Below, piece by piece: positions 1 through 13,200 of a stretch of 64,000 nt of DNA. Every line of letters begins with the position of its first letter. Position 1 is the stretch's first letter. The DNA is from Crotophaga sulcirostris. Taxonomy: Eukaryota > Chordata > Aves > Cuculiformes > Crotophagidae. The stretch lies in the NCBI GenBank assembly GCA_013397455.1, contig VYZB01000076.1:1087522-1151521 (forward strand), in the 5' to 3' direction. Both the position numbers and the translations under genes were made by a program. Under the pieces are notes generated by a model that worked only from the letters and a program-made list of their open reading frames with translations, had not been told where the DNA came from and ran no database searches.

Positions 1-770
1 TTAGCTTGACATCCAATTAAAACTCGGGCCAAAATTTTTCATCCTGTGCACATCTTTGTACAGTGTAGTAATTTATGGCTAAGTTAGACCATATCTTTTT
101 TATAAAAGACATCCATTTTTGATTTAAAATGTTCTGCAGAGAATCCAGCATACCCTTAAGTGAGGTGTTCCATTGATTAATTGCACTCATTTTAAAAATA
201 TTTCCAGTCAGACTTTGCTTAGCTTCAGTCTCCAGTCATTTATCTTTGTGCCTTTGTCTGTCAAGGAGCTGTTTGCCACTGAAAAATCTTTTAATACATA
301 GGTACTTACAAACTGAGCCTTTGCTGCCCTTGGGGAAATAGCTCTGTAAAAGTAACACATATTTTCAAAATCCTTTTAAAGAAAAGAAAAAAGAATTTAG
401 AACATCACTTTGTTTTCAATTATTTCCAAATTCAGGGGAATAACAAGGAAAGGAAAGGTAACTTTTATTGTTGTTTCTACATAGTACAGTTATACTGAAC
501 TTGCAGGAGGAGATGAAGAGAGTTTTTTTGTTTGATTTTTTTTTATTCTTTTTTTTGCCAAACTGTGGCCATGAGTTCAAATGAAGAAAGCCTGGAATAG
601 CATTCTTTTGTATTACCTCACAATTGTCATCATTCTTAGAGAGGTATAATGTGATTATTTGTATTTTTTTTAAAATGAGTTATCTCTCAGAAAGTCATTC
701 CTATTGCAGGTGCTGCTAGTTAAAGCTTTTTTCCCCTGCGTGATAAAATTAGAAGGACGTAATGGGAATT

Positions 771-1080
771 CTAGAGAAAGCGGAGCCAGGCTCTCCAGCC
801 TTTGATGTAAAATGGGAGGACAAGAGATGATGGATATAAGTTGTAATATGTTGAGATATAAAGAATTTTTTTAATTTTTATTTTTACCATGAGAATGATC
901 AGAAATTGGAACAGGTTCCCAGAGAGGTGTTTGAATCTGTCCATGGTGATGCTCAAAATTTTTACTTAATATTATTCTGAGCTACCTCATCTAGAAAATG
1001 TGGCTTAAAGCCACCAGGAGTTGACCTGGATGATGTGCAAAAGTCCCTTCCACACCGAATTCCTCTTTGATTCTGTGAAG
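771..1080 (+). mobile_element. CR1 LINE, 5'-truncated 3' end
   Basis: A degraded sense-strand CR1 3' end. Recognisable steps are an 'AATTGGAACAGGTTCCCAG' segment near 905-923, a 'TTGACCTGGATGATG' segment at about 1021-1035, a 'CCCTTCCACACC' segment, and a terminal GATTCTGTGAAG. These correspond in order to the usual CR1 3' end (single lodger phrase, then the GGATGATCTC/CCTTCCAACC block, then the ATTCTGTG tail). It diverges more than most other copies here, so it is probably older. Confidence 0.75.
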
Positions 1081-1956
1081 TAAACCCTCAAGGTTACGCA
1101 AGTGTTTCAGCCTTTCCCTCACTGAGGGAACCGGACAACGGCTCCATCCTCCACTTGCTTGTGGATGTGTGTGAAGCTTGTTGAAAACTGCTATCTTTGA
1201 GGTTTGGAGAACAACTCCACAAACAAGTGTTTGCACCAGGGAAACTGTTTCCTTTGGGCAAGTGGACCCAAAACAGGCAGGAAGTACCCATTTAACCATA
1301 TCACCTGCTGCATGTGAAACAGCGTGTTACTGAACTGGTAGTCTAAGTTGGCAGCTTTGTGGACATGCAACAACAAAACTATTATTATTAGGTCCAAGAT
1401 TTGAACTACCCGTGTTCTGTATGGCTCCTTACTAAATCTCAATTTCACAACTTGAACTTTTGACAGACAGTCACGTTTTGGTAGTGATAGTGATGCCTAG
1501 AATTAATTCCACTGGTGTGTTTTTGTAATGAGTAGATCGAGGCATGGCATATGCATTTACTGAAAATTACACAGAAAGACACTAACAATCAGGAAACAGA
1601 ACTCATTTTTATTCGCTTGCAGTTTGTCTCCCAGTTCTCTAGCCATTACAAAATATTGCCTCTATCAGACAAGGCAAGGTACAAGCAATGCAAATTTGTA
1701 GCTAACAGAAAAAATGAATCTCTCATTCTAGTACAGTGTATTGTGTCACAAAATTTAAACAAGTATTATTCTATTACCTAATTCATTCCTTTTAATCATA
1801 CAAAGGATATGCCTGTCATTGTAATTTTTCTATATATAAACCATGAAGTCTGGAATTTTTAAGTTAGGGAAGCCAGGCTGTCAGCTTTCAAATTCAAAAT
1901 TGTCTCTAAGATTATACTCTTTGATTTGCATCTGATAAAAATAAACTTGTTATGTA

Positions 1957-2046
1957 AGGTCCTGATTCAGCAAAGACATTAACTACATGCTTAACTGTTA
2001 GGCATATACGTGAACCCAGCAATATTAAGTATACACATGTCTTAAT
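1957..2046. repeat. Possible remnant of an ancient amniote inverted-repeat (MITE-like) element
   Basis: 'GGTCCTGATTCAGCAAAGAC' followed by 'ACATGCTTAACTGTTAGGCA' and a later 'CACATGTCTTAATT' recalls a short, palindrome-like element found widely in reptiles and birds (motifs such as GATCCTGCAAA and TGCTTAACTTTA). The identification is from memory and family name is unknown to me. Confidence 0.4.
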
Positions 2047-2130
2047 TCAAAATTATTGAATATCTAGAGTCATCATAATTGTTAAAAACATAACTGTATT
2101 TTAGCTTTATTGATCATTAAAATTGTCTCA

Positions 2131-2162
2131 TGGATTGATTGATTGGTTTGATTGCTTGATTT
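2131..2162 (+). repeat. Imperfect (GATT)n short tandem repeat
   Basis: GATTGATTGATTGG followed by GATTGCTTGATT: about seven imperfect units. Confidence 0.85.
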
Positions 2163-2600
2163 AGCAAGGTCAAATATTCCAGTAGTTGTGGATCTATACT
2201 AACTAATTTTCAACCAAATTTCCAGCTCCCTAAGTAATAACGGTGGTCAGACAATCAAAATATTTGATCAAATATGGTTACTAAAAAACCTACACAATTC
2301 AACTCTCTTAATTCCTTGACCTCTTTCTTTTTCTTTGTGCTCTTTGTCCGTAGGCAATTATGAATCATGTTTCAGTTAATTATGGCTAAACTCCTCTTTT
2401 CTCTTCCTCTGATTTTCCTACAGTCGTTTCAAGATTACTGTGACTAAAGCTAAGCCAGACTTTTCATCTAAATCCTTATCTTTATTCCTTTTACATAATT
2501 ATTACCATCATTAACGTCTTTCTTGTATGCAGTATTTGCTTATTTGTTTGTAGGAGCAACGCAGTGGTGATTTTTTTCTGAAAGAGAATTTTCTGTTTTG

Positions 2601-2617
2601 TTTTTTTTTTTTTTTTT
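2601..2617. repeat. Poly-T run (17 bases)
   Basis: Seventeen uninterrupted Ts followed by GCAG. The T-run plus CAG resembles a splice acceptor, but no open coding segment follows. Confidence 0.95.
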
Positions 2618-3010
2618 GCAGTAGTCCCACTTGAGAAAGATCTCAAAAAATCACAGTGCTTATTAATTTCTAATGTTTTTCCTATATGATATAGGGTGCA
2701 GTTTTCTTTTCTATGTTTGTGTTTGATTTTTGTATGAATCTGCTTAGAACATCATAAAAAGAGAAGCGGAACACTGTATGCTGGTTATACACTAGTGTGT
2801 GTCTGTCTGGGGTGTTGCTTTGTTTTGTTTTTACACAGGATGATCTTCCAGCTCTTTGACTAGAGGATATTTTGATTTGAATGGTGATGTCTTTTCATAA
2901 AAAAACCTGTCAGTATGGTCATACACTTTTGTGGTTTGAAGGTCTGGCAAGTGATTCATGAGTTGAAATTTTTCATAGAAATAGTTTGAATAGTCATACA
3001 AATAGTTTGC

Positions 3011-3641
3011 AGAGTCCGGTTGGAAGTATGTAGCTAGTGGTGTTCCCAGAGGCTGGTACTCAGCCCTGTCTTGTTCAACATATTCATCAGTGACATGAAT
3101 GAGGGGACAGAGTGTAACCTCAGCGAGTTTGTCGATGAAACAAAATTAGGAGTGGCTGATAGACCCACTGCCATTCAATGAGACCTGGACAGGCTGGAAA
3201 GTTGGGTGGAGAGGAACCTAATGAAGTTCAACACAGGCAAGCGTAGGGTTCTGCACCTCAGGAGGAACAGTCCCCTGCACCAGCACAGGTTAAGGGGTTG
3301 AACTGCAGGAAAGCAGTTCTAGTATAGAGGACCTGGGAGTACTGGTAGACAGGTGGACAATGAGCTAGCAATGTGGCCTTGAAGACAAATGGTATCCTGG
3401 GGTGCATTAAGAGTGTAACGAGTAGGTCGAGGTAGGTTATCCTCCTCCTCTGCTCTGCCTTAGTGAGGCTGCATCTGGAGTATTTTGTCCAGTTCTTGGG
3501 TCCCCTCCTTCTCTGGAGAAATTCAAAACCCACCTGGACATGTTCCTGTGCAACCTGCTCTGGGTGAACCTACTTTAGCAGGAGGGTTGGACAAGATGAT
3601 CTCCAGAAGTCTCTTCTCACGCCTACCATTCTGTGATTCTT
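3011..3641 (+). mobile_element. CR1 LINE, 3' part with the end of reverse transcriptase
   Basis: Sense-strand CR1 carrying the C-terminal half of the ORF2 reverse transcriptase with frameshifts and stops. A translated stretch near 3050-3145 resembles '[12 protein letters not shown]...', and one near 3185-3260 resembles 'DLDRLESWVERNLMKFN'. After about 3510 the sequence jumps from the RT tail to the 3' UTR, so several hundred bases usually present between them are missing. It ends in ATTCTGTGATTCT, the typical CR1 tail. Not capable of coding an intact protein. Confidence 0.9.
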
Positions 3642-6600
3642 TGAAACGTAGCTTAAGTAATTTGTTTTCTGTTGTGCAATGACATCAAATTCTTTCATGG
3701 CAATTTCTGTAGCTTGCAGTAGAAGCCATTAAATTCCTTCCACAATATCAATTTATTTTATTGCTAAGTAATACACTTCTGCCCCTTGCAAAGATACAAA
3801 CTATGACTCATAGCTGAAAATAATCAACAAATTTTATGTTGGATTAATATTTTCAAAAATTACTTTTACATGCCTCCAAGCAGTATGGCCACATATCTTA
3901 GGCTTTGATTACTGAGATTGCATACAGTCCTTGTCTGAACCTGCTTTTTCCCATGTGCCAGAGAAGAGACTAAGCTTGAAGCCTGATAGAGCAGCTTTTC
4001 TTCATCATTTCCACAAGTCTACTCTTTCTCTGTTCATTAGGTTGTTTCAAGTCTATGGTCCAAAATACAAGATAAGAATCTTGTGGAATGGATAGCTTAC
4101 GTTATTTGGTTGCGATTTTTGGCCAATGTTTCCAACTATTGCTATTCCCTCTGCAAACCTAATACTAGTGTCAGCTTCCTATTTTTTTGAACCGTTCATT
4201 GTAATCTAGTTAGAAGTTCTCAGTGGGTAAATCTTCAAGAGTCAGCTGCACACAGTAATGGCTGATTGCTTTCTCTACATGAATTGGGAAGATAAACCAT
4301 TAACTTTTAGTTTACACAACTTTTTGGTATATTTATGTTGCAAATGAGAAGGTTTGTCATCAGCAAAGGAGTGATGCTCTGAACCAATCTCTTAATAAGA
4401 GCAGTCAGACCTGTAATAGCCAGGGACCAGATTCTGACTTGAGAGGTCCTGTCCATTCTGTATTCTGCCCAGATAGTGAAATTAGAAATTACTAAGTCAA
4501 CAAAATAAAAATAGAAAGAGGCAAGAAGGGAAAAGGCACCATTCAGAGCTGTCAGTCTGGCAAATATATGCAGAGCACACATGTCAATTCATGCTACAAA
4601 TTTAGTCTCTTCACTGCTATTTAGCTTCCTTGTTGCCTGTTGATTTTGCTGTGTGATTACAAGAAGAGGGGGAATTAGGTACATGCTGAGCTATAGTCCA
4701 ACATTATGGGACATAATTTTTGATGAAAGAAGAAATTCTGATGTATCGTTCTGTGATAGAAGATGAATTGTGAAAGGAAACGCTTGTGATCTTTAAAACA
4801 AGTACCTCTCTCTCATACTGTAGCCTATGCTAAAAGTACATTCTTGAGCATTGTATGGTTCATAATGTTAATTTTTATCTCTTCAAATCTTTTCAAGTCT
4901 TTCTATAGCTCTTGACGTCACCGCCTTTTCCATTCTGGGTTGTGGTAGGTTTTCAAGTCTGATTTCCCTTAACTTCACGCACATATATGGACTCTGTAAT
5001 TATGGGGTCTAGAATTTCTTCTTTAATATAACAGAAAGGTAGATTTGCTGACATGTAATACAACCATGTGGAAAGCTTACTACTTCGGAATAAATGTGAT
5101 CAAACAGACCCTAACTTTATATACATTTTGCATATCTTCGCAAATGCAAAGACTTGTAAAGAGTCAACATCAGTGAATCTGAAATAATTCGAGTGGTCTT
5201 GGTAGATGAACTGAACACGTGGCTCTATGTTTTTAAAAAAGCAAATGAAAGAAAATGCAGAAGAAAGAAGATGAGTTTACCTCTGACTCCAGCACGAGTG
5301 GAAATACCTTTTTTTTCTCTTGTACCTATGTTGTAGAAACTGCAGTAAAAATAGTTTGAGGACTTGAATATTGCATGTATTAGAATACTCTAAAATTTAA
5401 AATTATGAAAATCGTGCTGTAACTGTCTGGGACCATTTTGACAAATTTTTTTCATGTTCTTTCTTCAATCTAATTTCTCTCAGATCAAATAAAGATTTAA
5501 AGAACTTGATATGCAGGGAGTTGATTTATAATATTACTCACCTTCTCTGACTTAGTAGACAAAACATATGATCCCTTGTTCAGCTACAAAAATTTGAATG
5601 TATTTAGGAGGAGACATCTTTCCATCCACCGGTTGCAGTTTCCTAAGAGTTGTGGGAGTTTTTTTTGTTACTGGAAGTCTTCTAAATGCTGTGTTCCTGG
5701 TGAAGCACAGGTGATTGGAGGTTGGTGTGGGAAGTGTTGAATAACCTTTTCTTGCCCACCTTCCAAGAGGAACTGGGTATAGGGACGATCAGTGCTTGTC
5801 TGGGCCTCTCACTCTACACGTCCTCTGCGTTAACCCTGTAGGAACTGTTTGCTACCATTCCATTGATGGATAGAGATCAAAGTTTGACATTAGAGACAGA
5901 TGTTTCTATTTGCTTGTCTGTTCCCAATGCCTGCCTTTCACAACTGTTACGACAGCAGAGAAGGTGCATTGCTCCTCGTACTCCCTGTGGACAGTGTTAG
6001 GGGCTTTTAAAATCAAAGTTACAGTGGTTATTCTTTGTATTACTTTCCAATGGATACACATGAAGAAGAAAAATCTTCCCCTGACAGAGTACGTAATTCA
6101 CTTCTTGTGAAGTCTTTGTCTATAAGACAGTTAACAGTCTAGCCAGTTAAGTGTCCAATTTCCTCTGTTAGTTTTCAGCATTTGCCATTAAAACAGCCAT
6201 GTGGTAACTATTGCAGGAGGGTTAGGCAGGTGTTGCTCTTCTTAGAGGGAAAACAGAGCTTGTTAGCAAGTAAAAAGACTAAAAGAGGAACAGCAACTTG
6301 CTAGAAAAACACTAGAAAAGATAATGGTTTGCTTTCAAAGACTTTCTAGTGCTTCTTGGTAAGCTGTCTTGTGGTATGTACCTTTACTGCAAATAAAATC
6401 AAATCGCAAAAGTAATGTTAGCTTCCTACTGACTGCTTGGGTACTCAAGCTGTTTTATTGATATTGATCATTTTTACCTTTTATTTGCTTTAGCGGTAGT
6501 ATATTTAGGATAACTAGAACAACAGTTTTAAGGCTGACAGAAAATCTACTGAAAGTAATAAAATTTCTTTCCACTAAATTTATAACTAATTCTTACTTAC

Positions 6601-9600
6601 TTAAATGAAGTTAGAAGGCATATTTTCCCTGGTGAAAAATCTACCCTTGTAAATAATAAATACATGTTTAAAAACACAGATTTCATACCAAATTTGTTTT
6701 GCTACTGTAGACTAATTCTATTTTATAGAATGAAATTCTGATAAACAAGCTCTGACAGCTTCTTACATTTTTAGGGCAAGTGACTTTATCTGTTTTGCAT
6801 TGAGTTTGTTTTTTCATGTTGGCTTTGATTGCTTAAATTTTTAAAATTTTTCTTCAGAACAGGATACCATGTGTTTAAAGAGGATATTTTCATTTTTTGT
6901 TTTGTTGATTTTTTTTGCAGAGCAGGCTAAAGAATGCATATAGGTTATTAATATTTGTGTGTTGTTCTGACCAGAGACATACTTTGCCTGTTGTAACATT
7001 TGAATCTTCTCTGGGAAAGTGATGGAAAAGACTGCATATGATTTTTTTTTCTTCCTGTTTTTAGTATTAGTTTATGGGAATCTAATTTAATTTCATTTAT
7101 TTCACCAGAAATGTTCTCACTGTATGTACCTAGCTATTCAGTTGAGGTGACTCTTGAAATTAGAGGACCAAGTTACAGTAAGATCTAGTAAAGAAGGAAA
7201 TCTTTATTGATATGTATGTTTGTGTTTTTTTGAGTATTTAGTTTCCATTCTTCTGGGTCAAGAAAGCCAAATACAAAACACGTACTACGGTTCTTACTAT
7301 AAAGCTATTTAAAAAGTTCTCAGAAGAATTAGATCTCTCTGTACACCACAGTTTAATGAATATTTGCTTTTTTAAAATGGTTAAAGTTATTTGGTATTAA
7401 ATAATTAGATATTAATCAATTTAGTAATGTGATGCTAATTCTGATTGCCTTTGTCTAACCCGAAGACCTTAAAAAGATTTTCATCATACCTATTTTCAAA
7501 AAATGTTGTGTAAGTACTAAATTTAGGTAAACAAAGTGTATAGACAGAGATGGTTATACATTTAAAAATTTTCATGTATGAAAATATTAATATTGGTAGT
7601 GATTTTTCTCTTTTCTTTTTCTAACATTAATCCAACTTTTACCTTGATAAAGTACATTTGTCTTTTTTACTCAGCTGTATTTTCAAGTGATAGGTTATGT
7701 CACTCTAATTCAAATACCTTATTTGTTTTCAGTGCCATAGGTTTATAATTGTGGTGTAAGGTTTCTATTTCTGATATCAAAGGTACCAAAATATATCCCC
7801 TTCACAATCAGGACTTTCTTTCTTTACAAACAAGATGAACCCTGCTTTTGCTGTCATTCACTTTAATAATCAGCAAAACTTTGAAGTCAAGGATATTTTT
7901 AACTTAAGTGTCAAGTGAGGAACGTTTCATTTATTCTTGTTTCTCGGCAATTCTTGGTTAGGGTTTGCTTGCTGGAATGCCTTTAATTTCACAGTTGTAA
8001 AAAGATTTCTTTTTATGTGTCTATCATTCAGTACCTCAGTATGTTAGAACTGAAACATGCCTGCAACCCCACAGCTTTCCTCACAGTAACATAACACATC
8101 TGAAGGAATGCCTGCCAGTCATTTATGTGTAAGATACTTAGCTCAATTTATTCTTATTGCTTAATGAACAGTTGTCTGTTGTTAAGCACTGTTGATTATT
8201 CTCTGGCTGGTGCTGTCAGCAATGTCAAGAAAAAATTGCAAGAAAATATTATAAAATTCTTTCATTTTTGTAGCAAAAACATGGCCCAGTATGCAGGATT
8301 TTGGAGCAGGTGCTGCAAACTCACACCTCCCCTTTTTTATTTTTCATTGTAAGTAATAAAATTTTCTGCTTTCTCCTGCATGTCATCTCATCTCAGATAA
8401 CTGAGTATTCTTTATTACGCAGTTAACTTAACTTACCCTTAAAAGCCAAAAGCTTGTTATGCCTTCCCTGCTCCTGCAGATTCCAGACAAGAAGGTTTTT
8501 TTGTTCAGAAAAGCATATATTGTTTGACTTGTTGCCTAGAGCACCATAAACATTTGTGATTTGTTTTGCACTTAACAAAAATTAAAATGGCATTAGAACT
8601 TGGGGCTGATCATATTCTCATGATAAGGCCAGTTTCTACTTTTGTATACTGCCTGTGAAGCATTCACTTCCCCTTACCCACAACAGATTTCCCAGTAAAA
8701 CAAGTAGAAAGTTATTAAGAAGATGAAACAAATAATATCTAAATATACTGCTGGTAGACAGAGTAAATGTCTCAGTGAGACTGAATATCACAAAAAGCTG
8801 GAAAGCCAATTTTAGAGCTGGTGTTTATTGTCTTTTTCTTTTATGGCATTCTTAGCATTTTCTTTCCAGTTCATCCTCTGTTTCTCATTTACTTTCTCCT
8901 TCTGTGTTTTATTGCTTTTGATAACTCCCAGCTGATCCTCCTGTGCTTTGGTTCCACTTCCTCTCACAACCACGTTCCAAAACAAGATCGTTGAACAGTT
9001 AATGCTGGCACTTAAAATGAGTGAACAACCCAATTAGATTAACTGAGGGTAGGAAAATTCACATCTCAGACTTTTATTCTCTGCCAGCTCAGAAAGACAA
9101 AAGAACATCAAACAGCTCCCAAGTTCTACCAGGCATAGCAGGGCAACGTATAATTGGGACCATAATGTCCATGCTGGTGATGATCGCGCTGGTTTTTGCC
9201 TTTAGAGAATAAGAACGTTTGCTGTGGTAGAATTAAATAGATGGAATGAGGGAATTCACAGGTTTGACCTTTCAGATTTTGGGTGTGAACAAATGCAGGT
9301 AACTATTTAAGCCTTTCTATACAGTAATCATCCCTTCTGATCTGCTTTGTAAATGCTCACTAATTCATCCGTACCTATGGCTAGTTTCCTATAGATCAAG
9401 ATTTTGTATTTTTACTTCTGAGTTACTCAGGCCATTGGAGAGGGAGCAGAATCATAGTTCTTGGTCTCAAAAGATAATAAATCATTACTAAAATTACTTT
9501 TCTATTATTTAGCTAGCGTGGCTGATACAGAAGGAAGGTGATTTTTCCAGCCAAGAAGTGTGGGTTTTCTCTTTTATTTTTCCGAGCCTTCCTGATAAAG

Positions 9601-9702
9601 CTTTCTTTATTTCTGAAGAGTTTGGCAGATGTACTGCTTATGCTTAAAGTTATTTTTTAAAGCTCTAAGAAAAAGTTGCTATTGAAATGTTGGTAAAATA
9701 CG
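3642..9702. other. Intronic sequence, no gene seen
   Basis: About 6 kb of AT-rich sequence without an element I recognise. Open frames here (for example 4307-4582 and 8125-8352) are short and show no domain. Confidence 0.6.
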
Positions 9703-9812
9703 TTTATATATATACACACATGTATATGTATAAATTAACATACATATATATATACATATACATATATATATATATAAAAAACAAATATTTGTGTGTGGAT
9801 ACACACACACAT
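9703..9812. repeat. AT/CA-rich microsatellite
   Basis: Imperfect (TA)n, (CATA)n and (CA)n runs. It is followed immediately by a C-rich tract at 9815-9837 that forms a canonical G-quadruplex motif on the - strand. Confidence 0.95.
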
Positions 9813-9814
9813 AT

Positions 9815-9837
9815 CCCTGTCCCCCTCCCATCTCCCC
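9815..9837 (-). other. Canonical G-quadruplex motif (- strand)
   Basis: The + strand reads CCC-TGT-CCCCC-T-CCC-ATCT-CCCC, so the - strand has four G-runs of at least three with loops of 4, 1 and 3. It abuts the AT-rich microsatellite, an unusual sharp change of composition. Confidence 0.7.
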
Positions 9838-10264
9838 GCAAAAGTGCTGTCAGGACCAGGATTTAAAAAGTGTGATTTTTGCAGATGAATCCCACTGTCA
9901 CAGAATAGAGGTCAACACCATTACCTTTACTAGGTGGCATGTTGATAACTTGATTTCAGTTCCCTTCTTTTCCCTGCAATGTGATGATAATTTTCAGTGC
10001 TAGCCTGCACATGGGCATGGACTGGTCTTCCAGAGCTTTTGCTCTGAATGGAATATGCTCTTTCCACTGCTTCTCCTTGGCAGGATAGAGATAATTTGCC
10101 CTGCTGAACTTTTGAGATGAATTGTTACATTTGAGTATTTACTATTCTCTGTGTCTTTTTCTTGCCTTTCGCTACCTTCCTTTAGTCCCTCCCTCAGCGA
10201 AGGAGATGGCACAAGTTATTTCTGCCTACAGCAACTCCCCAAAAATGCAAAGTCAGTTTATTGC

Positions 10265-10286
10265 TTGTTTTGTTTGTTTGTTTGTT
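10265..10286. repeat. (TTTG)n short tandem repeat
   Basis: Five or so units of TTTG/GTTT. Confidence 0.88.
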
Positions 10287-13200
10287 AGTTTTTTCATTTA
10301 GATGCCCTTTATTTGTGCAGCAAGGCAGAAGTTCAGAGATGATGAAGATATACAACCTTACTTCAGGCTGCTATTTTGGCAGGTTGCCAAACGCTATTTG
10401 ATATCTAACATTGTCTCTCATTTGCTCAGACCAGTTTATAAATAATCTTGTTTAGGTTTAACTCCGTTTTTTTGTCAAGAATATACTTAGGTTTTGATTT
10501 AAATGTATGCTCTCTCTTTAATCTGCATATATTTGAGAATCAGTGGTCCTGAAAAAGTATTTCTCATTGGAATTTTTCAGATTTTATTTTTATATATATG
10601 TAAAATTATTATTTTTTTTTTTACAAGGCAGGATGCTATGTGCGTCATTTGAAATTTCCCTTCTTGCACCTTCTTAATTTCAATTTCAAAAGATGCCATT
10701 GAAATTTTTCTGCAATAATAATTTCTAGCTGGTATAGTATTTCATTCTTAGGAGTAATTCTGCAAGCTTGCAGCAATTTATAAAGTCTAAACAGACCCTA
10801 ACAGACCTTTGTACTAGAATTCCTATAAATTGATTTCTAATGGTTAGCTTGTCTTGCCTTCAATCAATTCCAAATAATAAATATTTGTCAAACACGAAGA
10901 CAAATTTCTAGTACTAGTTTCTCAGTGAGAAAATGGTTTCACTTTGCTTTAATTACTGTTTAACAAAACATGTCACTGATTAATCATTGTGAAAGAAGCC
11001 TTTCAACCTGCTGTTGAAGTTGCATTAACAGATACCCTGGGTTCTTTGTTAAACTCAAAACATTTCAATAGAGCTTTCTACCTGGGACAGTATTTAATTC
11101 CTCAAAGTAATTGCTCTTGCCAATCTTTCCACACAGCAGTTTATAGCAGGGAATGAGGTTATTAACAAAGGGATGCTGCTAATTTCTAATCCTTCTAATT
11201 TCTTTCTGTAGTCAGTGCAGAGAGAGCAAGAGACTGCCCTCTAGGGAACAAGATCAACTCCTGAGTTAGGCATTGCCTTCAAGAAGAGTCTTTCTCCATC
11301 GACAGCAGAAGAATGCTAGAGAAACTAAAATAGTGTGTCTGACTAGCCTGGAGTTCTAACTCATTAGGAAGGCTTAATTATATCAACGTTTTGGAAGTTT
11401 TTCTGTGATATAAATTTACCTTCCATCTGCACAACCTTTTCATCCTTATTTTTTAGCTTTTTAGCTTCTAGTCAAAATATCTGCTCCATGAGTGTCTCTA
11501 TTGATACAGGAATGTCATCAAAAACTGTTTCCAAATTTGTTTTTGAGAAAAAACAGATATTATTTGCATAGGAGGCAGTAAAACACTACTTAGCCTCTTA
11601 TTGCACGTTGTTCATTTTTAAAAGGAATTTGCAAGGAGTTTGGTGCTCTTTCTGTCTTACGTGCCCAACTGATAGTACTTAGTTCGAACCAACCCTTGAA
11701 GGTACCGCTTAAACTGAAAGCTGTTCAAAACATATGCAGAACACCTAACTTGTAGACCCATGCTCAGTATTATTTGATAAAGATCAGCCATCACTTGTAC
11801 ATAAACCCTGAATTTTCTACAATAAGCTAGATATGATGTATTCTTAATATAACTAACTAGATTTCCCATACTCGCTTTCACTTGTTCTATAGAAATATAT
11901 AACTCTGTAATTGTTTTTATTACATTTATTACTATTACATTTTATTAATACTATGATATTTTAGTTTTTGCTCGTGGAACTTTTTGTTCTCCTGATTCAC
12001 TTAAGATGATACGTCTTTTAAATACAAACCATAGTTTTATCCTTTGTACTATGCCATGAAGTTGTGTTAAAAGCTTTCCCCTTACTGAAATGAGTGTGCT
12101 ACAATACATATTTTGAGTTGCTACTCTGTTTATTCCCCATATCAGAACGTACTCTTTAAAAATGTTTTATTTTTATATTTTTTTTATTGAAGAACCCAAG
12201 GAAATATGTCTCTGTAATTTGAGCATAAGAGTCTTTTTTTGTCATCTGTGTGCTGAATCTTTAATATTTGTTTCTAGTTTGTAGTTGAAAAAGACTGGAA
12301 TTTCAGGTTGAAAGTGTGTTTTTACACAACTGTCACTTGTTTTGTTTATCTGCAGTTGGTAGGTTTTGTTTGCTTAAGATTGTATTGGTTTTTTATTCTC
12401 TGGCATGCCAATGGGTGTTTCCATTCTTCTACCTTTAACAGTTTTGTTTCCATGTACCTTTTAAGCCCACACTTTTCCTGCCAAGTCAAGTTTATTTCCA
12501 AAATTAATCTCACTATATTCAGATTCAATTTTGTCATAAACAAATTTCATTTCCGGTTAAGCCACACTGATGTGATTTAGCTGCATTACTTAGTTGCTTA
12601 CCATAACTCAGGGGGCTTATGGTGCAGCTGATTTCACATAAATAAAAGTGGGTTGTTTCCTGACTATGAACTTCCAAATATCACTGAGTGAGTCACTCTG
12701 AAATTTGAATCAAGCCATCAGATTTTGGAGAGCAGACCAGAGAAACTTACACTGTTAGAGCAACCAGTTGTGCTGAAACTAAATGGCTTATGGAACTGGA
12801 GGAACATTACAGGAGTTTTTGTGTGAGGTTCTTCTGATATGGGATGGTGATAGAATTTCAGGGAGTATAAGAATGGATGGAAATTAGTAATTTAAGCATT
12901 TTATAAATAAGAAAGTTCACTGTCATTTTGAAACTATTTTTTGGTTATGTTCTTTTATTATATAAAAATGAAATATAAAATGTGGAAATGAAAATAAGAC
13001 TTTTCAGGTAGCCCCCCCCATGTCCCCCAGAAAAAAAGATTTTGCACAGTATTACAAATTTTTTTACTTTGCAGTTATCCAGAATAAGCTCATCTTTTCT
13101 AATCCAGCCTTCAGATTCCTTCACTCCACGTAGTTTCTGGTTTCTGTCCACTTACTATTTTCACTGATATTAAATGGAGACTTGTCATGTCTCTTGGGTA

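Larger units (their letters stand above)
1081..3010. other. Intronic sequence, no gene seen
   Basis: AT-rich unique-looking sequence. It contains the possible MITE-like remnant at 1957-2046, the GATT repeat and the T17 run. Confidence 0.6.

Noticed and set aside
2596..2622. T17 plus GCAG as a splice acceptor
   Set aside because: No open, coding-like sequence follows; T-runs before CAG are common in introns.
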